Positions 39,955 through 49,057 of a DNA stretch of 64,000 bases are shown in pieces. This stretch comes from Pseudomonas sp. SLFW (GTDB lineage Bacteria; Pseudomonadota; Gammaproteobacteria; Pseudomonadales; Pseudomonadaceae), in contig NZ_JAAAKW010000013.1 in assembly GCF_009905615.1 (NCBI RefSeq), positions 99,881 through 163,880 of the forward strand, given 5' to 3'. The position numbers and the translations under genes were made by a program. The notes under the pieces are model-generated. The model was given only the letters and a program-made list of their open reading frames with translations, was not told where the DNA came from and did not search any database. The first letter of the stretch is position 1. Every line of letters starts with the position of its first letter.

Positions 39955-41682
39955 ATGAATAAATCCTCCGCGTTGTTCCTTGCCCTTGTCGTTCTTGGTG
40001 GCTGCCAGTCTACGGCCTCCGTTTCGCCACAGCCTGCTGCTGCGACGAAAGAAGCGACGCCCGCTCCTGAGGCCAAGCCTCAGGTCTACGGATCGTTTAC
40101 CCAGGACACGGTCGTCAGCCTGCTGACCGCCGAACTGGCCGGACAACGCAATCGCTTCGACATTGCGCTGGATAACTACGTGACCCAGGCGATCCAGACC
40201 CAAGACCCCGGCATTTCGGAGCGGGCATTCCGCATTGCCGAATACCTGGGCGCTGATCAGGCGGCACTGGACACCTCGATGATCTGGGCCAGAAATGACC
40301 CGGACAACCTTGAAGCACAACGCGCCGCCGCCATTCAACTGGCCCGCGCCGGACGCTACGACGACTCCATGCGGTATATGGAGAAGGTGCTTCAAGGTCA
40401 GGGCGATACCCACTTCGACTTCCTCGCGCTGTCGGCAGCGGAAACCGACTCCAATACGCGCAAGGGCTTGCTCAACAGCTTTGATCGCCTGCTGGCCAAA
40501 TACCCGAAAAATGGTCAGCTGATTTTCGGCAAAGCCCTGTTGCTGCAACAGGAAGGTGACAGCGCCGCCTCGCTCAAACTGCTCGAAGACAACCCGCCTG
40601 GCGAAGGCGAAGTCGCGCCGATCCTCCTCCGTGCCCGTCTGCTGCAAAGCATGAACCGTGGCAAGGAAGCGATGCCGCTGCTGGAAAAAAGCATCAAGAA
40701 ATACCCGGACGACAAGCGCCTGCGCCTGACCTACGCCCGCATGCTGGTTGAACAGAACCGCATGGAAGACGCCAAGGTGCAGTTCTCCAGCCTCGTCCAG
40801 CAATACCCGGACGACGACGAGCTGCGTTATTCACTGGCGCTGGTGTGTCTGGAAAACAAGGCATGGGACGAAGCGCAGGGCTATCTGGAAGACCTGGTCG
40901 CCCGTGGCAGTCACGTCGATGCCGCGCATGTGAACCTTGGTCGTATTTATGAAGAGCGCAACGATCCCCAAAACGCCCTTGCCGAATACGCACAAGTGGG
41001 TCCGGGCAACGATTACCTGCCCGCCCAACTGCGCCAGGCGGACATTCTGATGAGCAACGGCAGTACCGCCGAAGCCTCGAAACGACTGGCCCAGGCCCGC
41101 GCCGACCAGCCCGACTACATCATTCAGCTGTACCTGATCGAAGCCGAAACCCTGACCAATAACAATCAGAGCGATCGTGGCTGGCAGGTGCTGACTCAGG
41201 CACTCAAACAGTATCCGGACGACCTGAATCTGCTTTACACCCGCGCCATGCTGGCCGAGAAACGTAACGATCTGAAGCAGATGGAAACCGATCTGCGGGC
41301 GATCCTCAAGCGTGAACCGGACAACGCCATGGCCCTCAACGCCTTGGGCTACACGCTGTCCGACCGCACCACCCGCTACGCCGAAGCGAAAGAATTGATC
41401 GAGCGTGCGCACCAGTTGAACCCGGATGATCCGGCGGTCCTCGACAGTCTGGGCTGGGTCAATTACCGCCTCGGCAACCTCGACGAAGCCGAGCGCCTGC
41501 TGCGTGAGGCGCTGGAGCGCTACCCCGATCACGAAGTCGCCGCGCACCTGGGCGAAGTGCTCTGGGCCAAAGGCCAACAGCGCGAAGCCCGTAAAGTCTG
41601 GGGCAAGGCCCTCGAACAACAACCTGACAGCCCGGTCCTGCGCAGCACCCTCAAACGCCTGACCGGCTCCGAGAACCTCTGA
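39955..41682 (+). CDS. lbcA: TPR outer-membrane lipoprotein LbcA (CtpA partner)
   Basis: A 575-residue lipoprotein: signal ending at LVVLGGCQS (Cys about residue 16), an Ala/Pro-rich linker, then many tetratricopeptide repeats (for example ALNALGYTLSDRTTRYAEAK; AVLDSLGWVNYRLGNLDEAE). The counterpart PA4667 is LbcA, which docks and activates the periplasmic protease CtpA to degrade peptidoglycan hydrolases (recalled). Start 39955 gives the signal peptide; the longer frame does not. It lies 3 bp before lolB. Confidence 0.88.
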   Translation: MNKSSALFLALVVLGGCQSTASVSPQPAAATKEATPAPEAKPQVYGSFTQDTVVSLLTAELAGQRNRFDIALDNYVTQAIQTQDPGISERAFRIAEYLGADQAALDTSMIWARNDPDNLEAQRAAAIQLARAGRYDDSMRYMEKVLQGQGDTHFDFLALSAAETDSNTRKGLLNSFDRLLAKYPKNGQLIFGKALLLQQEGDSAASLKLLEDNPPGEGEVAPILLRARLLQSMNRGKEAMPLLEKSIKKYPDDKRLRLTYARMLVEQNRMEDAKVQFSSLVQQYPDDDELRYSLALVCLENKAWDEAQGYLEDLVARGSHVDAAHVNLGRIYEERNDPQNALAEYAQVGPGNDYLPAQLRQADILMSNGSTAEASKRLAQARADQPDYIIQLYLIEAETLTNNNQSDRGWQVLTQALKQYPDDLNLLYTRAMLAEKRNDLKQMETDLRAILKREPDNAMALNALGYTLSDRTTRYAEAKELIERAHQLNPDDPAVLDSLGWVNYRLGNLDEAERLLREALERYPDHEVAAHLGEVLWAKGQQREARKVWGKALEQQPDSPVLRSTLKRLTGSENL

Positions 41683-41685
41683 TTT

Positions 41686-42303
41686 ATGTCACTGCGCCAC
41701 GTACTTGCATTCAGCCTCATCGTCCTGCTCGCCGGTTGCGCCGGCATCACCTCTCGTGAAGCCGTGCAGGGCACCGGCGACGCCAACAAATGGCAAGCCA
41801 ACAAGCAACAGCTCGCGAGCCTCGACGGCTGGGAAATCAATGGCAAAGTGGGGATTCGCGCTCCGAAAGACTCTGGCAGCGGGACCCTCTACTGGCTGCA
41901 GCGTCAGGATTACTACGACATTCGCCTCTCCGGCCCTCTTGGTCGTGGTGCCGCTCGATTGACCGGTCGCCCTGGCGCCGTGTCGCTGGAAGTCGCCAAT
42001 CAGGGCCGTTACGACGCGCCGGACCCCGAAACGCTGCTCAAAGACCAACTGGGCTGGAAGCTGCCCGTCTCGCATCTGGTCTGGTGGGTCCGCGGCCTTC
42101 CTGCACCCGACAGTAAAAGCAGCCTGACCCTGGACGGCGACAGTCGCCTGTCCAATCTGGATCAGGACGGCTGGAAAATCGAATACCTGAGCTACACCGA
42201 ACAGAACGGCTACTGGCTGCCTGAGCGGATGAAACTGCACGGCCAGGATCTCGACGTCACGCTGGTCATCAAGGACTGGCAACCGCGCAAGCTGGGGCAA
42301 TGA
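41686..42303 (+). CDS. lolB: Outer-membrane lipoprotein receptor LolB
   Basis: A 205-residue lipoprotein that receives lipoproteins from LolA and inserts them into the outer membrane. Signal ends at VLLAGCAGI (Cys about residue 18). The body has the LolB beta-rich pattern (GKVGIRAPKDSGSGTLYWLQ; LSHL-type GWKLPVSHLVWWVRG). It overlaps ispE by 4 bases, the conserved lolB-ispE arrangement. Confidence 0.93.
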   Translation: MSLRHVLAFSLIVLLAGCAGITSREAVQGTGDANKWQANKQQLASLDGWEINGKVGIRAPKDSGSGTLYWLQRQDYYDIRLSGPLGRGAARLTGRPGAVSLEVANQGRYDAPDPETLLKDQLGWKLPVSHLVWWVRGLPAPDSKSSLTLDGDSRLSNLDQDGWKIEYLSYTEQNGYWLPERMKLHGQDLDVTLVIKDWQPRKLGQ

Positions 42304-43157
42304 TCATGTCCCGGCAACCATTGACACTTCCCGCGCCTGCCAAGCTGAACCTGATGCTGCACATTCTTGGCCGTCGCCCGGACGGCTATCACGAACTGCA
42401 AACGCTGTTTCAGTTTCTGGATTACGGCGATGAGTTGAGTTTCGCACTGCGCGAAGACGGCGAAGTTCGCCTGCAAACGGAATTCCCTGACGTCCCCCAC
42501 GACAGTAATCTGATTGTCAAAGCCGCCCGCGCACTGAAAGAGCAATCGGGCTCGCCACTTGGCGCTGATATCTGGATCAAGAAACTGTTGCCCATGGGCG
42601 GCGGTATCGGCGGTGGGAGTTCGGATGCGGCGACGACATTGCTCGGGCTCAATCACCTTTGGCATCTGGGTTGGGATGAAGATCGCCTGGCGACGCTGGG
42701 GCTCAAGCTCGGGGCTGACGTTCCGGTTTTCGTGCGCGGACACGCCGCGTTTGCCGAAGGCGTGGGCGAAATCCTGACCCCTGAAGACCCCGAAGAACCT
42801 TGGTATGTGGTGCTTGTGCCGCAAGTCTCTGTAAGTACAGCAGAAATTTTTTCAGATCCACTGTTGACACGTGACACGCCGCCCATTAAAGTGCGCCCCG
42901 TTCCCAAGGGAAACAGTCGAAATGACTGCTTACCGGTTGTAGCAAGGCGTTATCCAGAAGTACGTAACGCATTGAATTTGCTAGGTAAATTTACCGAAGC
43001 AAAGTTAACCGGAACTGGAAGTTGTGTGTTTGGGGCCTTCCCAAGCAAAGCTGAAGCTGATAAAGTCTCGGCCCTTCTTACAGAGACCCTTACAGGGTTT
43101 GTGGCAAAAGGCAGCAACATCTCGATGTTGCACCGAAAGTTACAGACACTGCTCTAA
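42300..43157 (+). CDS. ispE: 4-diphosphocytidyl-2-C-methyl-D-erythritol kinase
   Basis: A 285-residue GHMP kinase of the MEP isoprenoid pathway. The ATP-binding motif LPMGGGIGGGSSDAATTLL is at about residues 98-116; LPAPAKLNLMLHILGRRPDG at the N-terminus holds the substrate Lys. ATG 42300 forms an ATGA overlap with lolB; ATG 42306 is an alternative. The last third is noticeably less G+C-rich than the first. Confidence 0.95.
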   Translation: MIMSRQPLTLPAPAKLNLMLHILGRRPDGYHELQTLFQFLDYGDELSFALREDGEVRLQTEFPDVPHDSNLIVKAARALKEQSGSPLGADIWIKKLLPMGGGIGGGSSDAATTLLGLNHLWHLGWDEDRLATLGLKLGADVPVFVRGHAAFAEGVGEILTPEDPEEPWYVVLVPQVSVSTAEIFSDPLLTRDTPPIKVRPVPKGNSRNDCLPVVARRYPEVRNALNLLGKFTEAKLTGTGSCVFGAFPSKAEADKVSALLTETLTGFVAKGSNISMLHRKLQTLL

Positions 43158-43192
43158 GAGAACCGAGTGCCAGGCACTCGTGCAACAGATAC

Positions 43193-43267
43193 AGGGGCGT
43201 CGCCAAGCGGTAAGGCAGCAGGTTTTGATCCTGCCATGCGTTGGTTCGAATCCAGCCGCCCCTGCCA
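43193..43267 (+). tRNA. tRNA-Gln (TTG)
   Basis: Acceptor AGGGGCG (43193-43199) pairs with CGCCCCT (43257-43263); G discriminator and encoded CCA to 43267. Anticodon stem GCAGG/CCTGC encloses loop TTTTGAT with anticodon TTG at 43225-43227; the T-arm carries GGTTCGAATCC. It lies between ispE and prs, as in other pseudomonads. Confidence 0.97.
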
Positions 43268-43314
43268 TTTTCCTATAGTCATCCAGGCATACCCTAAGCC
43301 TCCAGGTACTGCGC

Positions 43315-44256
43315 GTGTCCAAGATGATGGTCTTTACGGGGAACGCCAACCCCGATCTGGCTCGGCGTGTCGTACGTCAGCTGCATATCCCTCTCGGTGA
43401 CATCTCTGTCGGTAAGTTCTCCGACGGCGAGATTACCGCTGAGATCAATGAAAACGTTCGCGGTAAAGACGTCTTCATTATTCAGCCGACCTGCGCGCCG
43501 ACCAACGATAACCTGATGGAACTCGTCGTGATGGCTGATGCCTTCCGCCGTTCCTCGGCTACTCGTATCACCGCTGTTATCCCTTACTTTGGTTATGCCC
43601 GTCAGGATCGCCGTCCGCGTTCCGCTCGCGTGGCCATCAGCGCCAAAGTGGTCGCGGACATGCTCACCGTCGTCGGTATCGACCGTGTGCTGACCGTTGA
43701 CCTGCACGCTGACCAGATTCAGGGCTTCTTCGATATTCCTGTAGATAACATCTACGGCTCCCCTGTTCTGGTGGATGACATCGAAGACCAGCGTTTCGAA
43801 AACCTGATGATCGTTTCCCCGGACATCGGTGGCGTCGTGCGTGCACGTGCCGTAGCCAAGTCCCTGGGCGTTGATCTCGGGATCATCGACAAACGCCGCG
43901 AGAAAGCCAATCACTCTGAAGTGATGCACATCATCGGTGACGTCGAAGGTCGTACCTGTATTCTGGTCGACGACATGGTCGATACCGCCGGCACCTTGTG
44001 CCACGCGGCCAAGGCCCTCAAAGAACATGGCGCTGCCAAGGTCTTTGCCTACTGCACACACCCTGTGCTGTCGGGTCGCGCAATCGAAAACATCGAAAAT
44101 TCCGTGCTGGACGAACTGGTGGTCACGAACACCATCCCGTTGTCCGCTGCAGCACAAGCCTGTGACCGTATCCGCCAACTGGATATCGCACCGGTAGTCG
44201 CTGAAGCGATGCGTCGCATCAGCAACGAAGAATCGATCAGCGCGATGTTCCGTTAA
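43315..44256 (+). CDS. prs: Ribose-phosphate pyrophosphokinase
   Basis: A 313-residue enzyme making PRPP from ribose-5-phosphate and ATP. Motifs: DISVGKFSDGEITAEI, YFGYARQDRRPRSARV, DLHADQIQGFFD and the PRPP loop VDDMVDTAGTLC. GTG start at 43315 gives the usual MSKMMVFTGNANPDLA N-terminus. It supplies PRPP for hpt and upp products encoded elsewhere in the window and ends at a strong terminator. Confidence 0.96.
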   Translation: MSKMMVFTGNANPDLARRVVRQLHIPLGDISVGKFSDGEITAEINENVRGKDVFIIQPTCAPTNDNLMELVVMADAFRRSSATRITAVIPYFGYARQDRRPRSARVAISAKVVADMLTVVGIDRVLTVDLHADQIQGFFDIPVDNIYGSPVLVDDIEDQRFENLMIVSPDIGGVVRARAVAKSLGVDLGIIDKRREKANHSEVMHIIGDVEGRTCILVDDMVDTAGTLCHAAKALKEHGAAKVFAYCTHPVLSGRAIENIENSVLDELVVTNTIPLSAAAQACDRIRQLDIAPVVAEAMRRISNEESISAMFR

Positions 44257-44293
44257 GGGCCCTGCCCTCTCGAAACCTCCGTTGACGAAAAGC

Positions 44294-44332
44294 GCCCCGC
44301 CCCAACAGTGACTGTTGGGGCGGGGCTTTTTT
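44294..44332 (+). terminator. Strong Rho-independent terminator after prs
   Basis: A perfect 15-bp stem (44294-44308 with 44312-44326), loop TGA, and a T6 run 44327-44332. Confidence 0.96.
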
Positions 44333-44395
44333 GCCCATATCGAGTTGGCGCTGGTCGCAAACGCCGCTCGATGATGGCTATTTTGGAGATACAAA

Positions 44396-45001
44396 ATGAC
44401 TGACTTTACTCTGAACGCCCAAGCGCGTACTGACCTGGGGAAAGGTGCGAGCCGCCGCCTGCGTCACGCCGCCAGCATCCCTGCCGTTGTTTACGGTGGT
44501 AACAAAGCTGCCGAATCCGTGACCATCGTGGCCAAGGAAATCGCCAAACTGTTCGAAAACGAAGCGGCTTTCAGCCACGTTATCGAACTGAACGTTGATG
44601 GCGCCAAGCAGAACGTGATCGTTAAAGCGATGCAACGTCACCCTGCCAAGCAATTCATCATGCACGCTGACTTCATCCGTGTTGTTGCTGGCCAGAAACT
44701 GACCGCAACCGTACCAGTGCACTTCATCAACGAAGAAGCTCCGATCAAGAAAGGCGGCGAAATCTCGCACACTACCACTGAACTGGAAGTGTCCTGCCTG
44801 CCTAAAGATCTGCCTGAGTTCATCGAAGTTGACCTGGGCGCGCTGGAAATCGGCGACAACGTTCACCTGTCCGACGTTAAAGCACCTAAAGGTGTTGAAT
44901 TCGTCGCTCTGGCACACGGCAAGGACCTGGACATCGCAAACGTCCACGCTCCACGCGTCGTCCAGGAAGAAGAAGGCACCGCAGAAGGCGAAGCAGAGTA
45001 A
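44396..45001 (+). CDS. rplY: 50S ribosomal protein L25/general stress protein Ctc
   Basis: A 201-residue long-form L25 (CTC/TL5 type), which binds 5S rRNA. The N-terminal L25 domain reads LNAQARTDLGKGASRRLRHA; the C-terminal TL5-like beta domain contains LPEFIEVDLGALEIGDNVHL; the tail is acidic (EEEGTAEGEAE). Start follows TTGGAGATACAAA. It stands alone between the prs terminator and pth. Confidence 0.95.
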   Translation: MTDFTLNAQARTDLGKGASRRLRHAASIPAVVYGGNKAAESVTIVAKEIAKLFENEAAFSHVIELNVDGAKQNVIVKAMQRHPAKQFIMHADFIRVVAGQKLTATVPVHFINEEAPIKKGGEISHTTTELEVSCLPKDLPEFIEVDLGALEIGDNVHLSDVKAPKGVEFVALAHGKDLDIANVHAPRVVQEEEGTAEGEAE

Positions 45002-45028
45002 TCATTACTCGCTAGCCGGTTGAACCCG

Positions 45029-45049
45029 TGATGGTGCCCGGCACCATCA
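45029..45049 (+). other. 9-bp hairpin between rplY and pth
   Basis: TGATGGTGC pairs perfectly with GCACCATCA around a CCG loop, without a T-run. It may stabilise the rplY transcript or attenuate reading into pth. Confidence 0.5.
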
Positions 45050-45076
45050 CACTCGACCCAAGGAAGAGCCCCTGAC

Positions 45077-45661
45077 GTGACCGCCATCCAACTGATCGTC
45101 GGCCTGGGAAACCCCGGCCCCGAATACGAACAGACCCGGCATAACGCAGGGGCTCTTTTCGTTGAACGTATCGCCAGCGCACAGCGCGTCAATCTGACGG
45201 CTGACCGCAAGTATTTCGGTCTGACGGCTAAATTCAGCCATCAAGGCCAAGACGTTCGTCTGCTGATTCCCACCACGTACATGAACCGCAGCGGCCAGTC
45301 TGTCGCAGCGCTGGCGGGTTTCTTCCGGATTCCTCCGCAGGCCATACTGGTGGCCCACGACGAACTCGACCTGCCTCCGGGCGTCGCCAAACTCAAACTG
45401 GGCGGCGGACACGGCGGGCATAACGGCCTGCGCGACATCATCGCGCAGCTCGGCAATCAAAACGGCTTTTATCGCCTGCGGCTTGGCATCGGCCACCCCG
45501 GCGATGCCAGCCTGGTCTCCAACTTCGTACTGGGTCGTGCGCCACGCGCCGAACAGGAAAAACTGGACGCCAGTATCGACTTTGCCCTCGGCGCGTTGCC
45601 GGATGTCCTCGCAGGCGACTTCGCCAAAGCGATGCGTGTCCTGCACAGCCAGAAGGCCTGA
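45077..45661 (+). CDS. pth: Peptidyl-tRNA hydrolase
   Basis: A 194-residue enzyme that recycles peptidyl-tRNA. The catalytic His is in YEQTRHNAGALF and the Asp in VAHDELDLPPG; IVGLGNPGPEYE and GGHGGHNGLRDI are canonical. GTG start at 45077 follows AGGAAGAG. It is 20 bp upstream of ychF and probably cotranscribed. Confidence 0.96.
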   Translation: MTAIQLIVGLGNPGPEYEQTRHNAGALFVERIASAQRVNLTADRKYFGLTAKFSHQGQDVRLLIPTTYMNRSGQSVAALAGFFRIPPQAILVAHDELDLPPGVAKLKLGGGHGGHNGLRDIIAQLGNQNGFYRLRLGIGHPGDASLVSNFVLGRAPRAEQEKLDASIDFALGALPDVLAGDFAKAMRVLHSQKA

Positions 45662-45681
45662 CATCACTGAGGGGAAACACC

Positions 45682-46782
45682 ATGGGATTCAACTGCGGCA
45701 TCGTCGGCCTGCCCAACGTCGGCAAGTCCACCCTGTTCAACGCCCTGACCAAATCCGGTATTGCGGCGGAGAACTTTCCCTTCTGCACCATCGAGCCGAA
45801 CAGCGGCATCGTGCCCATGCCCGATCCACGTCTTCAGGCGCTGGCCGACATCGTCAACCCGAAGCGCATCCTGCCGACCACGATGGAGTTCGTTGACATC
45901 GCGGGCCTCGTCGCAGGCGCGTCAAAAGGTGAAGGCCTGGGCAACAAGTTCCTCGCCAACATTCGCGAAACCGACGCCATCGCCCACGTGGTCCGCTGCT
46001 TTGAAGACGAGAACGTGATTCACGTCTCCAACAGCGTCGACCCGAAACGCGACATCGAAATCATCGACCTTGAACTGATCTTCGCCGACCTCGACAGTTG
46101 CGAAAAACAGCTGCAGAAAGTCACCCGCAATGCCAAGGGCGGCGACAAAGACGCAGTCGTCCAAAAAGGCCTGCTGGAACAACTCATCGCCCACTTCACC
46201 GAGGGCAAGCCTGCGCGCAGCCTGATGAAGAACATGGGTGCCGATGAGAAAGCCGTGATCAAGGGCTTCCATCTGCTGACCACCAAACCGGTCATGTACA
46301 TCGCCAACGTCGCGGAAGACGGTTTCGAAAACAACCCGCACCTGGACGTGGTTCGCGCCATCGCCGAAGAAGAAGGTGCGATGCTGGTGCCGGTCTGCAA
46401 CAAGATCGAAGCTGAAATCGCCGAGCTGGACGACGGCGAAGAGAAGGACATGTTCCTTGAAGCTCTGGGCCTCGAAGAGCCTGGCCTGAACCGCGTGATC
46501 CGCGCGGGCTACGAGATGCTGCACTTGCAGACTTACTTCACCGCCGGTGTCGAAGAAGTCCGCGCCTGGACCGTCCGCGTCGGCGCCACCGCGCCACAGG
46601 CTGCAGGCGTGATCCACACCGACTTCGAAAAAGGCTTCATTCGCGCCGAGTGCGTCGCCTACAACGACTTCATCCAGTACAAGGGCGAAGCCGGTGCCAA
46701 AGAAGCAGGCAAATGGCGCCTGGAAGGCAAGGACTACATCGTCAAGGACGGCGACGTGCTGCACTTCCGGTTCAACGTTTGA
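45682..46782 (+). CDS. ychF: Redox-regulated ATPase/GTPase YchF
   Basis: A 366-residue Obg-family P-loop ATPase (OLA1 type). P-loop GLPNVGKSTLFNAL at residues 8-21, G3 DIAGLVAGASKGEGLGN, a coiled-coil insert, and the C-terminal TGS-like domain ending KDGDVLHFRFNV. It binds ribosomes and responds to oxidative stress. A terminator follows 34 bp after the stop. Confidence 0.96.
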   Translation: MGFNCGIVGLPNVGKSTLFNALTKSGIAAENFPFCTIEPNSGIVPMPDPRLQALADIVNPKRILPTTMEFVDIAGLVAGASKGEGLGNKFLANIRETDAIAHVVRCFEDENVIHVSNSVDPKRDIEIIDLELIFADLDSCEKQLQKVTRNAKGGDKDAVVQKGLLEQLIAHFTEGKPARSLMKNMGADEKAVIKGFHLLTTKPVMYIANVAEDGFENNPHLDVVRAIAEEEGAMLVPVCNKIEAEIAELDDGEEKDMFLEALGLEEPGLNRVIRAGYEMLHLQTYFTAGVEEVRAWTVRVGATAPQAAGVIHTDFEKGFIRAECVAYNDFIQYKGEAGAKEAGKWRLEGKDYIVKDGDVLHFRFNV

Positions 46783-46815
46783 TCCGAGGCTTCCTGCCCG
46801 ATTAGCACGCCTTTG

Positions 46816-46839
46816 AAAGCCCCCGCCTGGGGGCTTTTT
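46816..46839. terminator. Rho-independent terminator after ychF
   Basis: AGCCCCC (46818-46824) pairs with GGGGGCT (46829-46835), loop GCCT, then a T-run; AAA on the left allows use by the converging GST gene too. Confidence 0.92.
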
Positions 46840-46871
46840 GTTGCTCGTTTCCTTGCGCCTCTACCCGCCCA

Positions 46872-47582
46872 TCACACCTTCGGATAATTCGACGGAAACA
46901 GCGCGCGCTTCGCTTGTTCGTCCATGTCTTTCTTGAACGCCAACTCTTTCCCCACATTTCGAGCGCGTTGAGCGGCCGGGCGGGCTTCGATGCGCTGGAA
47001 CCAGCGTTTGAGATGCGGGAAATCAGCGAGCGCATCTTCCGAGCCTTTCATCACACGAGGCGCCCTGATCAGCCAACCCCACGTGGAAATGTCGGCAAGG
47101 GTGTAATCGTTGCCGACGATGTATTCACGGTTGGCCAGGTGCGTATCAAGCACTTCGTAGTGACGCTCGATTTCGCGACGGTAGCGGTTGATGGCGTAGT
47201 CGTTGCCCTCGGGGGCTGCGTATTGAAAGTGCACCGCCTGCCCGGAAAACGGCCCCAAGCCCGACGCGATGAAGAACAGCCAGGACAGCAGTTCGGGCTT
47301 GTCTTCAGGAGCGCCCATGAACTGACCCGTCTTTTCGCCCAGGTACAGCAGAATCGCGCTGGAATCGAACACGCGCACTGCTTTGCCGCCAAGGCCGTCG
47401 GTGTCGATGATCGCCGGGACTTTGCCATTGGGGTTTACGGCGCGAAATTCGGGCAGATGCTGCTCGCCCTTGCTGGTGTCCACCGGCACCACCTCATAGG
47501 CCAGACCTGACTCCTCCAGGAACAACGCAACTTTGGCCGGATTGGGGGTTGGGTGAAAATAGAAACGAATCATGGCGGTCAT
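46872..47582 (-). CDS. Glutathione S-transferase family protein (Nu/Ure2-like)
   Basis: A 236-residue GST. The N-terminal thioredoxin-like domain has FHPTPNPAKVALFLEE, NPNGKVPAIID and DSSAILLYLGEKTG; the C-terminal helical domain includes YTLADISTWGW. The PTPN motif resembles the YfcG/YghU disulfide-reductase group. ATG 47573 is an alternative start. It is divergent from a TetR gene, with which it shares a 117-bp promoter region, and paralogous to the GST at 48338. Confidence 0.88.
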   Translation of the reverse strand: MTAMIRFYFHPTPNPAKVALFLEESGLAYEVVPVDTSKGEQHLPEFRAVNPNGKVPAIIDTDGLGGKAVRVFDSSAILLYLGEKTGQFMGAPEDKPELLSWLFFIASGLGPFSGQAVHFQYAAPEGNDYAINRYRREIERHYEVLDTHLANREYIVGNDYTLADISTWGWLIRAPRVMKGSEDALADFPHLKRWFQRIEARPAAQRARNVGKELAFKKDMDEQAKRALFPSNYPKV

Positions 47583-47605
47583 CTCTGAAAGGTCGAGGTC
47601 GGGAA

Positions 47606-47637
47606 AAAACAGGTTTTAGTTTTAGAACGACTGTTTT
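47606..47637. promoter_or_regulatory. Candidate TetR operator
   Basis: AAAACAG (47606-47612) and CTGTTTT (47631-47637) form an inverted repeat with 18 bases between; TTTTAG is repeated three times within and beside it. It lies centrally in the divergent region of the GST and TetR genes. Confidence 0.45.
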
Positions 47638-47699
47638 AGATTAGGCGAACTACGGAGCAAGACGCAACGCCTGCGTTTGCCCCTTAGAGGACATCAGCG

Positions 47700-48341
47700 A
47701 TGGCAAGACCAAGAGAATTCGATGAACAGGCTGTGCTCGACGCCGCGATCCAGTGCTTTTGGGCAAAGGGTTTCGAAGCGACGTCCATGCGTGACCTGAT
47801 CGAATGCATGGGGATCACCGGAGCCAGCGTCTACAACGCATTCGGTGACAAACGCGGCCTTTACCGCAGGGCATTGGCGCACTACCTGGAAAGCAGTTTT
47901 GGTGAACGGGTGGTGCGGCTGGAAAACACGCTCGCTCCGCGCCTGGCGATTGAAACCTTCTTCGTCGAAATCATCGACCGCTCGATGAGTGATGTTCATC
48001 ACCGCGGCTGCATGATGGTGAACTCGGCCCTTGAAGCCGTACCAGACGCGCCTGATGCACAGGAAATCATCGATGACTTCCTGACGCGGGCCGAAGCGTT
48101 TTTCTACCGTTGCGTGGCAGCGGGCCAGGCTGACGGCAGTATTTCCCGGTCGCTTTCGGCTATGGATGTCAGCGGTCTGTTGCTCGGCGTATTGCTCGGC
48201 ATCCGCGTCCTGGCCCGCGCCCGGCCACAGCGCCCCTTGCTGGAAAGCGTCGTAAGGCCCGTGCTTGCTTTGCTCGACGCAGACACATCCCACACACACG
48301 CAACTCCCCTTCACTCGTTTGCCACGGAATCTCAGCGATGA
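47700..48341 (+). CDS. TetR family transcriptional regulator
   Basis: A 213-residue regulator. The N-terminal HTH reads MRDLIECMGITGASVYNAFG with KRGLYRRAL after it; the C-terminal ligand domain is helical and of the TetR_C type with HHRGCMMVNSALE. Start 47700 follows AGAGGA. It overlaps the downstream GST gene by 4 bases and is divergent from another GST gene, so it probably represses both. Confidence 0.9.
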   Translation: MARPREFDEQAVLDAAIQCFWAKGFEATSMRDLIECMGITGASVYNAFGDKRGLYRRALAHYLESSFGERVVRLENTLAPRLAIETFFVEIIDRSMSDVHHRGCMMVNSALEAVPDAPDAQEIIDDFLTRAEAFFYRCVAAGQADGSISRSLSAMDVSGLLLGVLLGIRVLARARPQRPLLESVVRPVLALLDADTSHTHATPLHSFATESQR

Positions 48342-49048
48342 TCGAGCTTTACTACTGGCCAACCCCCAACGGTCACAAAATCACTCTATTTCTCGAAGAG
48401 GTCGGGCTGGAATACCGCATTCATCCCGTCGATATCAGCGCCGGGGATCAGTTCAAACCCGACTTTCTGGCGTTCTCGCCGAACAACCGGATGCCCGCGA
48501 TCATCGACACGGCCCCTGCCGACGGTGGCGAGCCGATTACGGTTTTCGAATCGGGTGCGATTCTGCTGTACCTGGCAGAAAAGACCGGACGATTCCTGCC
48601 AACCGATGTGCGCGGCAAGAAAACCGTCACCGAATGGCTGATGTGGCAGATGGGCGGGCTGGGACCCATGGCGGGTCAGAATCATCACTTTGGGGTGTAT
48701 GCCCCGGAAAAGCTGCCCTATGCGATCACCCGTTACGTCAATGAGACCAACCGCTTGTATGGCGTTTTGAACCGCCGTCTCGAAGGCCGGGCGTTCATCG
48801 GCGGGGAAGCGTATTCCATCGCGGACATGGCGGCATACCCGTGGGTGGTGCCATGGCAGCGCCAGCAACAGAATCTGGATGATTTCCCGAACCTGAAACG
48901 CTGGTTCCAGACGATTCAGGCACGCCCCGCCACGGCTCGCGCTTACGCACAGGGGGAGGCCCTGTCGAAAAACCGCGCCTCCGTCACCGAAGAGGGCAAG
49001 AAGATTCTGTTCGGCCAGACCGCCACGAACGCGCCGAAACCTGACTGA
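48338..49048 (+). CDS. Glutathione S-transferase, Nu class (YghU/YfcG-like)
   Basis: A 236-residue GST with the active-site motif YWPTPNGHKITLFLEE typical of Nu-class disulfide-bond reductases, NNRMPAIID, ESGAILLYLAEKTGRFLP, and GLGPMAGQNHHF. ATGA overlap with the tetR gene. It likely reduces organic disulfides or hydroperoxides using glutathione. Confidence 0.9.
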   Translation: MIELYYWPTPNGHKITLFLEEVGLEYRIHPVDISAGDQFKPDFLAFSPNNRMPAIIDTAPADGGEPITVFESGAILLYLAEKTGRFLPTDVRGKKTVTEWLMWQMGGLGPMAGQNHHFGVYAPEKLPYAITRYVNETNRLYGVLNRRLEGRAFIGGEAYSIADMAAYPWVVPWQRQQQNLDDFPNLKRWFQTIQARPATARAYAQGEALSKNRASVTEEGKKILFGQTATNAPKPD

Positions 49049-49057
49049 CAGCGTCGC

